Notes: generated by a model not told the origin, from the letters alone. Positions 16,310 through 25,283 are shown, numbered from the stretch's first letter. The stretch is 32,231 bases of DNA from Pseudomonadota bacterium (GCA_011049115.1 DSCM01000098.1:1-32231); one strand, 5' to 3'. Numbers and translations: made by a program.

Positions 16310-17446
16310 ATGAGCCTGCCTGAAAGCGGCCGCACCAGGCTGATCGAAATCCCGGAAGAACTCGAAGAGATTTGCGACCGCATTCGTCGCCACGGCCGGG
16401 TTGCCATCGATACCGAATTCTTCTGGGAAAGAACCTTTTATCCCCAGCTGGGACTGGTCCAGCTGGCTCTGCATGAAAAACAGGCCTGGCTGATCGATAT
16501 TCCGGCCCTGAATAACCGGCTGGCACCACTGGGGCGGATTCTGGCGGACCCCACCATCGAAAAGATTATTCATGACGCCCGCCAGGACCTGACCATTCTC
16601 AAAAACCAGACCGGCAGCTACCCGCGTAATATTTTCGATACTAGGCTGGCCTGTGGTTTTATCGGCCCTTCGGCCAATTATTCTCTTTTCGAACTCTGCC
16701 GCACCTTTGCCGACCGCAATCTGAGCAAGGAGGAAACCCGCAGCAATTGGCTGCAGCGCCCCCTAAACCCCGAACAATGTCAGTATGCCCTTGAGGACGT
16801 TATCTTCCTGCCGCGAATCAGAACGGCTATCAAGCAAAAAGCCGAGCTGCTGGAACGCTGGGCCTGGATCGACGAGGAGATGAAACTCTATGATCGACCG
16901 GAACTTTATGACGACCCGCCTTTTGACCAGGTTTTCACCAAGGTCAAAGGCTGCCGTCGGCTATCCGGCAAGGAACTGGCCCTGTTGCGGGAGCTGGCGG
17001 CCTGGCGGGAGAAGGAAGCCCGGCGGCGGGACCTGCCGCGGCGCCATGTTCTTTCCGATGAAATGCTGGTCAATCTGGCGATTCGGCAACCACAAACCCT
17101 CGCCAGCCTCAAAAACAACTGCGACCTTCCGGCCCGAAGCGGACAACGGCACGGTCAGGCCCTGCTGGAGGCGATCAAAAAAGGCCTGCAGACTCCGGCC
17201 GAGCTCTGGCCCCAGCCCGCAAACGAGCGGCAGAAAAAAACCGCGCGCGCGCCCTACCGCAAAATTTCTGATTTCATTCTTGAACTGGGCCGCGAGCACA
17301 ACCTCGATCCCGGACTGCTGGCCAATCGCCAGCAAATCGAAGACCTGATTGAAACCCGGGGCAGCGACCCCAAGCGGCATCCTCTGTTACAAGGCTGGCG
17401 CCATGAGTTTGCCGGCAGGAGAATCATCGCGGATTTTCTGAGCTGA
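16310..17446 (+). CDS. rnd: Ribonuclease D (DEDDy 3'-5' exoribonuclease)
   Basis: The 378-residue protein has the family layout: a DEDD exonuclease domain (about 1-195) followed by HRDC domains (about 210-290 and weaker to the end). Metal ligands are visible: D34 and E36 in AIDTEFFWE, D93 in IIHDARQDLTIL, and Y159 with D163 in YALEDVIFL, the DEDDy signature. RNase D trims the 3' ends of tRNA and other small RNAs. Length is close to E. coli RNase D (375). The start is ATG 16310 with AAGGA about 11 bases upstream. It is a single gene on the plus strand, convergent with the RND pump gene 72 bases downstream. Confidence 0.93.
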   Translation: MSLPESGRTRLIEIPEELEEICDRIRRHGRVAIDTEFFWERTFYPQLGLVQLALHEKQAWLIDIPALNNRLAPLGRILADPTIEKIIHDARQDLTILKNQTGSYPRNIFDTRLACGFIGPSANYSLFELCRTFADRNLSKEETRSNWLQRPLNPEQCQYALEDVIFLPRIRTAIKQKAELLERWAWIDEEMKLYDRPELYDDPPFDQVFTKVKGCRRLSGKELALLRELAAWREKEARRRDLPRRHVLSDEMLVNLAIRQPQTLASLKNNCDLPARSGQRHGQALLEAIKKGLQTPAELWPQPANERQKKTARAPYRKISDFILELGREHNLDPGLLANRQQIEDLIETRGSDPKRHPLLQGWRHEFAGRRIIADFLS

Positions 17447-17518
17447 ACCCCGGCAACCATGACCTCGCAGGCGCCGCGGACGCGACGATCCGGAAACCTC
17501 AGGGGAAATATATTTTTT

Positions 17519-20500
17519 TCAGCTTTGCCCCCATAATCCCCGCCAGAGTCCTTTAAAATCCTCGATAATGATGTAGAGAGCCGGAACCATGACAAGTAAG
17601 ATAGCGGTTGAAAAAAGGATGCCGAAGCCCAGGGAGATCGCCATGGGAATCAGAAAGCGGGCCTGCCTGGAGGTTTCAAAAATCATCGGCATCAAGCCCA
17701 GAAAGGTCGTCAGCGTGGTCAGAAGAATCGGCCGAAAACGCTGGGTTCCGGCATTGATGATCGCGGCATAAGGGGTTGCACCGTCACGCACCTGACGATT
17801 GGCGAAGTCGATCAGCACCAGGGCGTCGTTAACCACGACCCCCGAAAGCGCGACGATGCCGAACATACTCAGCAAGCTTAAACCATAGCCCATCAGGAGG
17901 TGGCCGACAATCGCCCCGACAATGCCGAAAGGAATGCTGATCATGATAATCAGAGGCTGAATATAGCTGCGAAAAGGAATGGCCAGAAGAAAATAAATCA
18001 CCATCAGAGCCAGGATCATACCCTGCCCGAGGGCCGCCATACTCTCCATGCGATCCGCCTGCTTGCCGGCGAAATCATAGTTTAAACCATGATATTTCTG
18101 CTGCAAAAGCGGCAGGACTTCCTTTTTCAGAGCCGCCCCCACCATATCCGCCTTACTTTGCGGGGTCACCTCACAAGTGACATTGACGATCCGACGTCCA
18201 TCCAGGCGCTCAATGCTGGTATAGGCCTTTCCCCGCCTAACATTAACCACATCCAGCAGCGGCACCTTGATCCCTTTCGGGGTTGTGACCAGCATCTCCT
18301 CCAGATAATATTCAGCTTCTCTTTCAATCTCCGGATGACGAACCATGATCTTGATCTCATTGCGGCCGCGCAGCTGGCGAAAAACCTCATACCCGTAGTA
18401 GGCGTTGCGAATCTGGCGGGCGACCTCGGCCGGCTGCAGGCCGAGCTGGTAACCGGCGCTCTTCAGGGTAAGATCGAACTGATCCTTGCCCGGGGTAAAA
18501 CCGTCGTCGATATCCGAAACCAGGGGATACGAGGCCAGGGCTTGCGCCAGTTCGGCACTGGCCGAGGCCAGCACCTCAGTGTCCCGATGCTGCAATTCCA
18601 CAGTCAGAGCCGCGCTGGAACCCGGCCCCCCCCGGTCGGACTGAAACTGCAGGGTCTCGACCCCGGCCAGACCGCCGACCTGACGGCGCCAGCGCTCAGT
18701 GAAAGCGCCGGTATTGACCGGCCTGATTTCCGGGGCCGTCATATGGACCTGTACCCAGGAGGTATGACGATCAATATAGGAAAGAATGCCCTTGAGCTGT
18801 TGGTCCCGCCCGATTTCATCCAGCAGGCTCTCGGCGGAAGCAGTCAGCCGGCGGCTGACGGCCAGAGTTTCGGCCACCGGCACGCCGACCGGCAAGGTGG
18901 CCGAGGCATAGGCATAATCGGATTCTACCTTGGGAAAGAGCGTCATACCCATACGTCCGCTGGCGACATAGGCCACCGTCACCGCCAGAATCAGAATTCC
19001 GACGCTCATACTGACATAGCGAAACCGCAATGAAAAGGAAAGCGACGGAGCGTAGAGATTGCGGATCAGGGCGGCGATCGCCAGGGAAACCTTCTGCTGC
19101 TGTCGACTGAGAAAAACCATGATCGGATTTCTCAGCTCTCGCTGATGACCGAGATGGGCCGGCAGCACAAAAAGGGCTTCAATCAGGGAGATAAGAAAGA
19201 CCGCGGCCACGACCACCGGAATATGGCGAAAGATCTTACCCAAGACTCCGGGCACGAAATAGAGCGGCATGAAGGTGACGATATTGGTGAGAATACTGAA
19301 GGTCACCGGCACCGCCACCTCTTTGCCCCCCTTGATCGCCGCGGCCAGCGAGCCTAAACCCGCCTGTTTGTAGCTGTATACGTTTTCCCCGACGACAATG
19401 GCATCGTCAACCACGATCCCCAATGCGATGATAAAGGCGAAAAGCGAGACCATGTTGATACTGACCCCGAACAACGGAATCACCAGCAGCGAGCCGAGAA
19501 AGGAAATGGGAATACCCATGGTCACCCAGAAGGCCAGTCGGGCTTCCAAGAAAACCGCGAGCAGGATGAAAACCAGGGCCAGTCCGAAATAGCCGTTTCT
19601 CACGAGCAGATTGACACGCTGTCTGAAGACTTCGGAACGGTCGTCAACCGTATCCAGAAAAACGCCTTCCGGCATCATCCGGCGTAGTTTTTCCAATTGC
19701 CGGAAAACCGCGTCGGCGACCTGGATCGGAGTCTGGTTTCCGATTCTGAAAACATTGATTCCCAGAGCGGGCCGATCGTTATAAAAAAGAAATTTGTCGG
19801 TTTCTTCGAAGCCATCTCTGATTTCGGCGATTTCACCCAGGGTCACGCTACTCCCCCCGGCATTACTGATGATCGGAATCCGGGAAAATTCCTCGGCGTA
19901 ATCCTTTCTTTCGGTCATCCGCACTAAAATATCGCCGCCCGCGGTCCGAATCGTGCCGCCCGGAATATCCTGCGCCGCGTTTTTAACCCGGGCCGCGACC
20001 TGGGCTAGGGTCAGGTTATAGGACTGCAGCACCTCCTGGGAAACCTCGATACTGAGTTCCATGGGACTTTCCCCCAGCAGCTCAACCTGGGTGATATCGG
20101 GATCATGCAACAACTGATCACGAATCATTTCAGTAACTTCGCGCAGAACCCGAGCTTCTCGCGGACCAGAAACCAACATCGTGATAACCTGCCGCTTATG
20201 GGAGGGAATGGTCACCAGGGGTTCTTCGGCATCCTCGGGAAAGGAATAGATGCGATCAACCTCGTTCTTGATATCAACGGCCAGCTGTTGCAGATCGGCA
20301 TCGATCTGAGCCTCGATTCGAACCGTACCGCTGCCTTCATTGGCAATCGAATACACCTCCTTGATGCCGTCCAGATTCTGAATCGCCTCCTCGATCGGCA
20401 GAATAATCCCATCGGCGACCTCTTCCGGACTGGCGCCGGGATACAGCACCGAAACCACGACCTGGTCAAGGGTAAATTCGGGAAAAACCTCCTGCTTGAT

Positions 20501-20650
20501 CCTGGTCCCCCAGAAAAAACCACCCACCAGGAGAAAAATCATCAACAGGTTGGCGGCCACCGAATTACCGGCCATCCAGCCGATCGGACCGCGGCCGAGG
20601 CGCAAACCGCCCCGCGGCGGTTTAGGGTCAGGGTTTTTCAGTCGAGTCAT
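17519..20650 (-). CDS. RND-type efflux pump, inner-membrane transporter (HAE1-like)
   Basis: The 1043-residue protein has the AcrB-family plan: TM1 at about 25-47, a large periplasmic porter domain, a block of membrane helices at about 340-540, a second periplasmic domain, and a final helix block at about 870-1030. ASPEEVADGIILPIEEAI and the proton-relay pair in ALGIVVDDAIVVGENVY in TM4 are clear. The second half contains GVVVNDALVLIDFANR. It exports substrates using the proton gradient in a tripartite complex with the adjacent fusion protein and outer-membrane factor. Substrate cannot be told; HAE1-like motifs suggest drugs or hydrophobic compounds, not metals. Its start overlaps the end of the fusion-protein gene by 23 bases. 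Confidence 0.93.
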   Translation of the reverse strand: MTRLKNPDPKPPRGGLRLGRGPIGWMAGNSVAANLLMIFLLVGGFFWGTRIKQEVFPEFTLDQVVVSVLYPGASPEEVADGIILPIEEAIQNLDGIKEVYSIANEGSGTVRIEAQIDADLQQLAVDIKNEVDRIYSFPEDAEEPLVTIPSHKRQVITMLVSGPREARVLREVTEMIRDQLLHDPDITQVELLGESPMELSIEVSQEVLQSYNLTLAQVAARVKNAAQDIPGGTIRTAGGDILVRMTERKDYAEEFSRIPIISNAGGSSVTLGEIAEIRDGFEETDKFLFYNDRPALGINVFRIGNQTPIQVADAVFRQLEKLRRMMPEGVFLDTVDDRSEVFRQRVNLLVRNGYFGLALVFILLAVFLEARLAFWVTMGIPISFLGSLLVIPLFGVSINMVSLFAFIIALGIVVDDAIVVGENVYSYKQAGLGSLAAAIKGGKEVAVPVTFSILTNIVTFMPLYFVPGVLGKIFRHIPVVVAAVFLISLIEALFVLPAHLGHQRELRNPIMVFLSRQQQKVSLAIAALIRNLYAPSLSFSLRFRYVSMSVGILILAVTVAYVASGRMGMTLFPKVESDYAYASATLPVGVPVAETLAVSRRLTASAESLLDEIGRDQQLKGILSYIDRHTSWVQVHMTAPEIRPVNTGAFTERWRRQVGGLAGVETLQFQSDRGGPGSSAALTVELQHRDTEVLASASAELAQALASYPLVSDIDDGFTPGKDQFDLTLKSAGYQLGLQPAEVARQIRNAYYGYEVFRQLRGRNEIKIMVRHPEIEREAEYYLEEMLVTTPKGIKVPLLDVVNVRRGKAYTSIERLDGRRIVNVTCEVTPQSKADMVGAALKKEVLPLLQQKYHGLNYDFAGKQADRMESMAALGQGMILALMVIYFLLAIPFRSYIQPLIIMISIPFGIVGAIVGHLLMGYGLSLLSMFGIVALSGVVVNDALVLIDFANRQVRDGATPYAAIINAGTQRFRPILLTTLTTFLGLMPMIFETSRQARFLIPMAISLGFGILFSTAILLVMVPALYIIIEDFKGLWRGLWGQS

Positions 20651-21908
20651 GCGCCGCCCCGGCCTCCTTCACTTTTCCCGCTTCATGATCGTCGGTTGCC
20701 GTCCGTGGCGGCCTGACCTTCAGCGGCATGCCGTCCAGCGGCGCCGCCAGTTTTGAAATGATCACCCGGTCTTCGGGCTGAAGCCCGGAACCGACAAAAA
20801 CCTCGCGCAAGCCCCGCCAGACAATTTCAACCGGCTGAAAACGCAATTTATCCTCGCTGTCGGCCAGCATGAGAATATCATTTTCGGACAGCACCGAGCG
20901 CGGCAACCGGTAAACCCGATCAAGGGTCGCGCCCTTGATCACGGCCCTAACAAAACTGCCCAACAACAACGGAGAACGACCGTTTTTCAACCCCAGAGGA
21001 TCGTCGACCGCGATCAGCAGGCGGGCCATCAGGCCATCCTTGTCGAGATCCGGCGCGAGCGCCACGATGCGCCCTGAATAGGGCAGCGGCTCACGGCCGT
21101 AGAGTTCAACCAAAGCTCCTTTTCGGTCTTGCGAGGGCAGCTCGAACCAGGCCAGTTTGGCGACCGGAACCGAAATTTCAGCCCAGAAAAGATCAATCGC
21201 CGCCAGGGTCGCAATCGGGGTCGAGGTCAGAATTTCAGATCCCAGATCAATACTTTCCTCGCGCACAACCAGATCGAAAGGCGCCCTGATCACCGTCCTG
21301 TCAAGATCGACCCGAGCCCGTTCCCGCAGCGTCCGCGCCGATTTCACCTGGGCTTCGGCCTTGGCCAGCTGTGGTTTGCGCAGGGCCAGATCCAGACTGG
21401 TGGTTTCGAGATCATCGGTTAAGGCCGTGATCAGATTCCACTCCTGCCGAGCCACCTCCTGACTGCCCTCTTCCAGACGCAGATCCGCCTCGGCCAACGC
21501 CAGGGCGTCATCCGCCCGCCGCAACTCCAGATCATAATCAATCCGGTCCAGACGCAACAACACTTCCCCCTCCCGGATCACTCCGCCGGGAATAAAATCG
21601 GGATGGAGGTAGACCACGCGGCCGGGGACCCGGGCCTTGAGACTGATCTCCCGCGCCGGGACCACGCGGCCATGGGCTTCGATGGTAACCGTTTGCGAGG
21701 TCGGCGTAACGGCCATGACTTCCACCATGGTTTCCATCTTCGCCGGCGCCTGACGCCTCACCTGCGGTCGGGTCAGCAACAGATAACGACTGAGGACAAA
21801 GGCCGCCGTCAAAAACAGCAGCACCAGGGCCAGGGCCAGCAGACGCATGGCCCGGGAACGTTTCGGCATGGCTGTATCCGCCGCCATTTTCTGTAAGATC
21901 TCGGACAT
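20628..21908 (-). CDS. RND efflux periplasmic adaptor (membrane fusion protein)
   Basis: The product (426 residues from ATG 21908; a GTG three codons upstream is possible) has a membrane anchor at about 21-43 (LALALVLLFLTAAFVLSRY). It then has the adaptor layout: a first beta segment and half lipoyl region (SLKARVPGRVVYLHPDF, REGEVLLRLD), a long Ala/Leu/Glu-rich helical hairpin at about 125-205, the returning lipoyl half (TVIRAPFDLVVREESIDLG), and beta-barrel and proximal domains. It bridges the RND pump and the outer-membrane channel. There is no lipobox, so it is likely anchored by the helix. It lies between the outer-membrane factor gene and the pump gene in one operon. Confidence 0.9.
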   Translation of the reverse strand: MSEILQKMAADTAMPKRSRAMRLLALALVLLFLTAAFVLSRYLLLTRPQVRRQAPAKMETMVEVMAVTPTSQTVTIEAHGRVVPAREISLKARVPGRVVYLHPDFIPGGVIREGEVLLRLDRIDYDLELRRADDALALAEADLRLEEGSQEVARQEWNLITALTDDLETTSLDLALRKPQLAKAEAQVKSARTLRERARVDLDRTVIRAPFDLVVREESIDLGSEILTSTPIATLAAIDLFWAEISVPVAKLAWFELPSQDRKGALVELYGREPLPYSGRIVALAPDLDKDGLMARLLIAVDDPLGLKNGRSPLLLGSFVRAVIKGATLDRVYRLPRSVLSENDILMLADSEDKLRFQPVEIVWRGLREVFVGSGLQPEDRVIISKLAAPLDGMPLKVRPPRTATDDHEAGKVKEAGAAHDSTEKP

Positions 21909-21950
21909 CTTTTCCACTCTTCAAAAAAAAATTCATTACTAAAGTTGACT

Positions 21951-22007
21951 ATTCAGCCAACCCGAATATTCTCGGTTAAACACGAGTTCATAAGCACGTG
22001 GCTGAAT
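21951..22007. other. Inverted repeat in the gap between outer-membrane factor and adaptor genes
   Basis: ATTCAGCCA at 21951-21959 is matched by TGGCTGAAT at 21999-22007, with inner AACCGA/TCGGTT-like pairing around GAATATTC. The 104-base gap is the only sizeable spacer inside the efflux operon. A folded RNA here could set the ratio of channel to pump. There is no T-run after it. Confidence 0.4.
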
Positions 22008-22021
22008 CGTTATAAAAAGGA

Positions 22022-23461
22022 TTACTTCGCCGGCCGGCTGGAGTTTCCGACGGTCTCGACCGTGGGTCCGACCGCCACCCTCTGCAACCAGGCTCCACCC
22101 AAAGCCCGGTGCAGCCCCACCCGGGCCACCAGCAAACGTTTCTCTTCACTGATAATATCGTGCTCTAATTGCAACGAAGTCAGCTCTTCATTAAGGACAT
22201 TGATAAAATCACTGCTGCCGTTGAGATAGCGCCGCCGGGCTTCACGCAGGGTCTGACGCGAAAGTTCCAGCTGACGGCGCAATGACGCCAGAATCGCGGC
22301 CGCTTCCGCTTCGCGCACCAAAGCGTCCTCAACCTCATGCACAGCCTTGATCACAATTTGCCGATAGGCGGCCAGCCGTTCGTCCGCCAGCGCCCGAATC
22401 CGGCCGATCTCGGCCCGACGCCGGCCGCCGTCCAGCAGGGGCGCGCTCAGACTGCCGGCCAGATTGGCAATCCAGTTGTCAAAAAGATCTGCCGGAGCCT
22501 CGGCAAAATAGCGACCCGAAGAGGTCAGACGCAGCGCCGGCAGCCGCTCGGCCCGGGCCGCGACCAGCTCCCAGTCCGTGGATTTCAGGCGCAAGCCGGC
22601 GGCGCGAACATCGGGCCGGGCGGCCAGCAGGTCGGCCGGCAGGCCAAGGGCCGGCAGAGAGTCGATCCGGGGAAAATCTCGGGCGCCCACCAACGCTTCC
22701 TCAAGCCGCTCACGCCCGGCCAACAGCGCCAGGCCCCGCCGCAGCACGAACTGATTCTTACGGGTTGGAATCAGGGCGGCCTCCAGTTTTTCGACAATTT
22801 GCCGCTGCTGATAAATATCCAGCGCCGTGGCCCGGGCCAGAGGAAAACGCAGGGTTATAAGTTGCAGCAGTTGTCGCTGCAACTCCAACTGCCTTTCGAA
22901 CAGGTCCTCATGACAACGATTTTCAATCAGTTCGAGCCAGATTTCCGTCAGCTCGCAGCTGACCCCCAGAACCGCCGTCTGCAGATCGGCTCGCGAAGCC
23001 TGAAAATTTTCCTTTTCGCTTTCCTTGAGGGCTCGCACCCGACCCCAGAGATCGATCTCATAGGACAGACTCAAACCCATACTCCACTCATCTTCAGAAA
23101 CCGCCGGGCTGCCTTGGCGGTCGATTTTTTGCCGGTCTCCGGTAGCGGTCTGCAGGATTTCGGGGAATTGATAGGCGCCGGCCTTCAGAGCCGTATAGCG
23201 CGCCTGTTCAAGACGGGCTTGAGCCTGAACGATCGTAAAATCAGATTGCAGGGCGAGCGTGACCAGAGAGTCGAGTTCCGGACTGTTAAATGAGTGCCAC
23301 CAAGGTGTCGACGATGGTTCGGCATCGCTGTAAAGAGAAAACCCGGACGGCAGCGCGACCGCCGCCGCGCCCCGAACTTCCGGCTGCGGCCGCAGAACAC
23401 AACCGGAAAACAACGCCAGGAAAGCAAACCCCAACCCCAATCTCGTCAGCTGATGCGACAT
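22022..23461 (-). CDS. Outer-membrane efflux factor (TolC/OprM-type lipoprotein)
   Basis: The 479-residue product begins with a lipoprotein signal, LGFAFLALFSGC, placing the lipidated Cys at about residue 21. The rest has two repeats of the outer-membrane efflux protein fold, rich in long helices (QARLEQARYTALKAGAY, LTEIWLELIENR, VHEVEDALVREAE), with YEIDLWGRVRAL and LARPDVRAAGLRLK typical of the OprM/NodT branch. It forms the trimeric exit duct for the adjacent adaptor and pump. The start is preceded by GAAGG at 7 bases and lies 15 bases after the tetR stop, so it is co-transcribed with the regulator. Confidence 0.92.
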   Translation of the reverse strand: MSHQLTRLGLGFAFLALFSGCVLRPQPEVRGAAAVALPSGFSLYSDAEPSSTPWWHSFNSPELDSLVTLALQSDFTIVQAQARLEQARYTALKAGAYQFPEILQTATGDRQKIDRQGSPAVSEDEWSMGLSLSYEIDLWGRVRALKESEKENFQASRADLQTAVLGVSCELTEIWLELIENRCHEDLFERQLELQRQLLQLITLRFPLARATALDIYQQRQIVEKLEAALIPTRKNQFVLRRGLALLAGRERLEEALVGARDFPRIDSLPALGLPADLLAARPDVRAAGLRLKSTDWELVAARAERLPALRLTSSGRYFAEAPADLFDNWIANLAGSLSAPLLDGGRRRAEIGRIRALADERLAAYRQIVIKAVHEVEDALVREAEAAAILASLRRQLELSRQTLREARRRYLNGSSDFINVLNEELTSLQLEHDIISEEKRLLVARVGLHRALGGAWLQRVAVGPTVETVGNSSRPAK

Positions 23462-23476
23462 GAGTTAACCTTCAAA

Positions 23477-24106
23477 TCATTCCCGGCAACAAAAATTGAT
23501 GCCGGCCAGGGAAAAATCGGTGATGTGCCGGGCGAAGCGCTCGGCGTCGACAAACCGGATCGGATTTTTTTGCAGATGATAGCGACGCCCTTTTTCGTTA
23601 TAGCTTAAAAACAAGCACTGACTCATAACACTGAACAGCAGGCGAAAAAGTAAATTTTCATTCAGTTCCCGGCCGCAGACATCCCGAATCAAGGCTTTGA
23701 CAAGCCCTTGATGCCGCAAGATCTCACCGGCGACCAGAGCGCAGCCGGCCCCGCTCGGTTCAACCATTTCCTTGGCCACCAGACCATAAAAATTACCTGC
23801 GGTTTCCTCACTCAGGATCCGCCGCAACAAGGCCAGGACAAAATCGTAAAACCGTTTCTCCGGCCTGTCCCTGAAGTCGAGCTTGAAGGGATAGAGGGCT
23901 TCCGCCTGTTCCCCGGTGAACTTCAGAACCGCCAGATAAAGTGCTTCCTTGGAGCGAAAATGATAATTCACGGAAGCAATGTTGGCTTCGGCGTGGTCAC
24001 AGATTTCGGCCACCGAGGTATTGGCGTAGCCTTTTTCGGAAAAAATGATCGCGGCGCTCTCGAGAAGACGCTGCCGGGTGCCCTTTTTTTTTCGCTTGAC
24101 CGTCAT
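23477..24106 (-). CDS. TetR/AcrR-family repressor of the efflux operon (CecR-like C-terminus)
   Basis: I choose ATG 24106, preceded by GGAAGG at 8 bases, giving 209 residues that open MTVKRKKKGTRQRLLESAAIIF. The helix-turn-helix is at about 25-60 (TSVAEICDHAEANIASVNYHF, then RSKEALY). The ligand domain contains VAKEMVEPS and FSVMSQCLFL, resembling the DUF1956/CecR C-terminal domain. Members repress efflux genes and are released by small ligands. It is the first gene of tetR - outer-membrane factor - adaptor - pump, so it very likely represses its own operon. The protein ends with two adjacent cysteines near the C-terminus. Confidence 0.88.
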   Translation of the reverse strand: MTVKRKKKGTRQRLLESAAIIFSEKGYANTSVAEICDHAEANIASVNYHFRSKEALYLAVLKFTGEQAEALYPFKLDFRDRPEKRFYDFVLALLRRILSEETAGNFYGLVAKEMVEPSGAGCALVAGEILRHQGLVKALIRDVCGRELNENLLFRLLFSVMSQCLFLSYNEKGRRYHLQKNPIRFVDAERFARHITDFSLAGINFCCRE

Positions 24107-24332
24107 CAATAAAACCTTCCGCGAGAAACCCCGCCGGTAATTATGCAATCAACCCGAAAAGCCGGGAACACGCGCCCCGACTTCCCGCAGAAATCAGGGC
24201 GGCTCCTTTGATTCTCCGGGTTTTCGCGGCGCAATCCATACCGAAAGCAACGAGGATAAAGAGTTGGCCCCGGCAAATCCTCGCTAAAGCGCAAAAAAAA
24301 AACCTCAGCCGCCGCAAAGAATACAAACGGAT

Positions 24333-24360
24333 ACTTTAAACATCCATTTAAATTTGTCAA
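24333..24360 (-). promoter_or_regulatory. Promoter of the tetR-efflux operon with candidate operator
   Basis: On the minus strand TTGACA (24360-24355) stands 16 bases from TAAAGT (24338-24333, 4 of 6 to the -10 consensus). The spacer contains two TTTAAA boxes (24335-24340 and 24347-24352) set symmetrically around six bases, a plausible site for the TetR protein to block RNA polymerase. The leader to the tetR ATG is about 220 bases and contains no recognised element. Confidence 0.5.
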
Positions 24361-24411
24361 GAAAAAAACAGGGCGAATCATCTCAATTTCATTCCGACCC
24401 TGAAAAAACCA

Positions 24412-24431
24412 TTTCGACAAGATTGTCGAAA
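24412..24431. promoter_or_regulatory. Perfect 9-2-9 palindrome, candidate activator or repressor site
   Basis: TTTCGACAA, two bases, then TTGTCGAAA: a perfect inverted repeat. A further TTGTCG half-site lies at 24443-24448. The centre is about 117 bases upstream of the predicted sigma-54 start at 24539, a normal distance for an NtrC-type enhancer. It is also about 50 bases upstream of the -35 of the tetR promoter, so binding by the TetR protein is an alternative. Confidence 0.6.
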
Positions 24432-24511
24432 CCTGACCCTGATTGTCGCACTGCAATTTTATAACAAGTAAAAAAACATGAACAATCAAATAGTTACAAC
24501 ACGCGATAGGG

Positions 24512-24527
24512 TTGGCACACTCTTCGC
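24512..24527 (+). promoter_or_regulatory. Sigma-54 (-24/-12) promoter for the Cys-tailed exported protein
   Basis: TTGGCACACTCTTCGC shows GG at 24514-24515 and GC at 24526-24527, exactly 10 bases apart, with TGGCAC perfect and TCGC in place of TTGC. This fits the sigma-54 consensus with one change. Transcription would start about 24539 and read into the gene at 24708. The 170-base leader holds a TCCGGT/ACCGGA hairpin and a GTCCGGCCGGAC palindrome followed by T6. Confidence 0.65.
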
Positions 24528-24707
24528 TAATACTCATAACCAAACCAGCAAACCGCAGCCTGAAGGATCCGGTCCGACCGGAAAACAAAAAAGTTTCAGG
24601 CGCGGTTGTCCGGCCGGACCTGTTTTTTAAGCCTCGGCAAAACTGCGGGGGAAATAGTCACCACCGCAAACGAACGTAAACCCTTAAATAGACAAATGGA
24701 GAAAACC

Positions 24708-25193
24708 ATGCAAAAAACTCTGGTAAGTATCACCCTGGCTCTGATTTTCGCTCTTTTCTGCAGTTCCGCCCTGTGGGCCGGCAACGGCAAAGGCATGCGG
24801 GACGGATCAATGCTTGAGATTGATCTGGACAGCGCCGTAAACATTGCGGGAACCGTCAGCGCCTCCGGCATCGCCGGCGCCGGCCTGACCATCGATACCG
24901 GCGCCGGTGAATTCGTCACCGTCTACGGTCTCGGTTCCCAGGCTTTCTGGAATTCCCTGGGTGTGGTCAAGCCTCAGGTCGGTGAAGAGATCGAGCTTGA
25001 TGCGGTTGAAGTGACCTTCAGCGACACTTCGACCCGTTTGATCGCCATCAGCCTGACCATGGCTGACGGCACGATCATCACCCTGCGCACAGCCGAAGGA
25101 CCGGTCTGGAGAGGCGGCCGGCAAGCCGGCGGCTCCTGTGTCAATGGGGGAACCTGCGTCAAGGGTGGAACCTGTCCCCTGGGCCAGAAGTAA
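24708..25193 (+). CDS. Small exported protein with Gly/Cys-repeat tail, function unknown
   Basis: ATG 24708 follows GGAG at 6 bases and gives 161 residues. A signal peptide covers about 1-24 (ITLALIFALFCSSALWA). The central 100 residues are beta-rich, with LTIDTGAGEFVTVYGLG, QVGEEIELDAVEV and RLIAISLTMADG, resembling small OB-like exported domains, though I cannot name a family with confidence. The last 20 residues repeat Gly-Gly-x-Cys: GGSCVNGGTCVKGGTC, three cysteines spaced by six residues. Such a tail could bind metal, form disulfides or carry an attached group. It stands alone behind a sigma-54 promoter and is divergent from tetR. A dispersed palindromic repeat follows 33 bases after the stop. 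Confidence 0.75.
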   Translation: MQKTLVSITLALIFALFCSSALWAGNGKGMRDGSMLEIDLDSAVNIAGTVSASGIAGAGLTIDTGAGEFVTVYGLGSQAFWNSLGVVKPQVGEEIELDAVEVTFSDTSTRLIAISLTMADGTIITLRTAEGPVWRGGRQAGGSCVNGGTCVKGGTCPLGQK

Positions 25194-25226
25194 AACCTTT
25201 CAGTCCAAAACCCTATAACCGTTCGC

Positions 25227-25283
25227 TCTTCCGGGGACAGGATCTGATTTTCGTCGAGGAATCAGGATCGTGTCCCCGGAAGA
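25227..25283 (-). repeat. Dispersed palindromic repeat, copy A
   Basis: TCTTCCGGGGACA and TGTCCCCGGAAGA form the ends of a 57-base imperfect hairpin. Read on the minus strand it gives GGGGACACGATCCTGATT, a 10-base loop and ATCAGATCCTGTCCCC. The same unit occurs at 30107 and 31782 in the opposite orientation. It follows the stop of the Cys-tailed protein gene. Confidence 0.8.

Noticed and set aside
16310-24106. Long opposite-strand frames over the RND pump, adaptor, channel and rnd genes
   Set aside because: They are shadows of GC-rich coding sequence with Gln/His/Arg-rich products and no motifs.
24106-24588. Minus-strand 160-residue frame upstream of tetR
   Set aside because: It spans the tetR promoter and the palindrome, is rich in Phe/Cys/Arg as random frames in AT-rich DNA, and matches no family.
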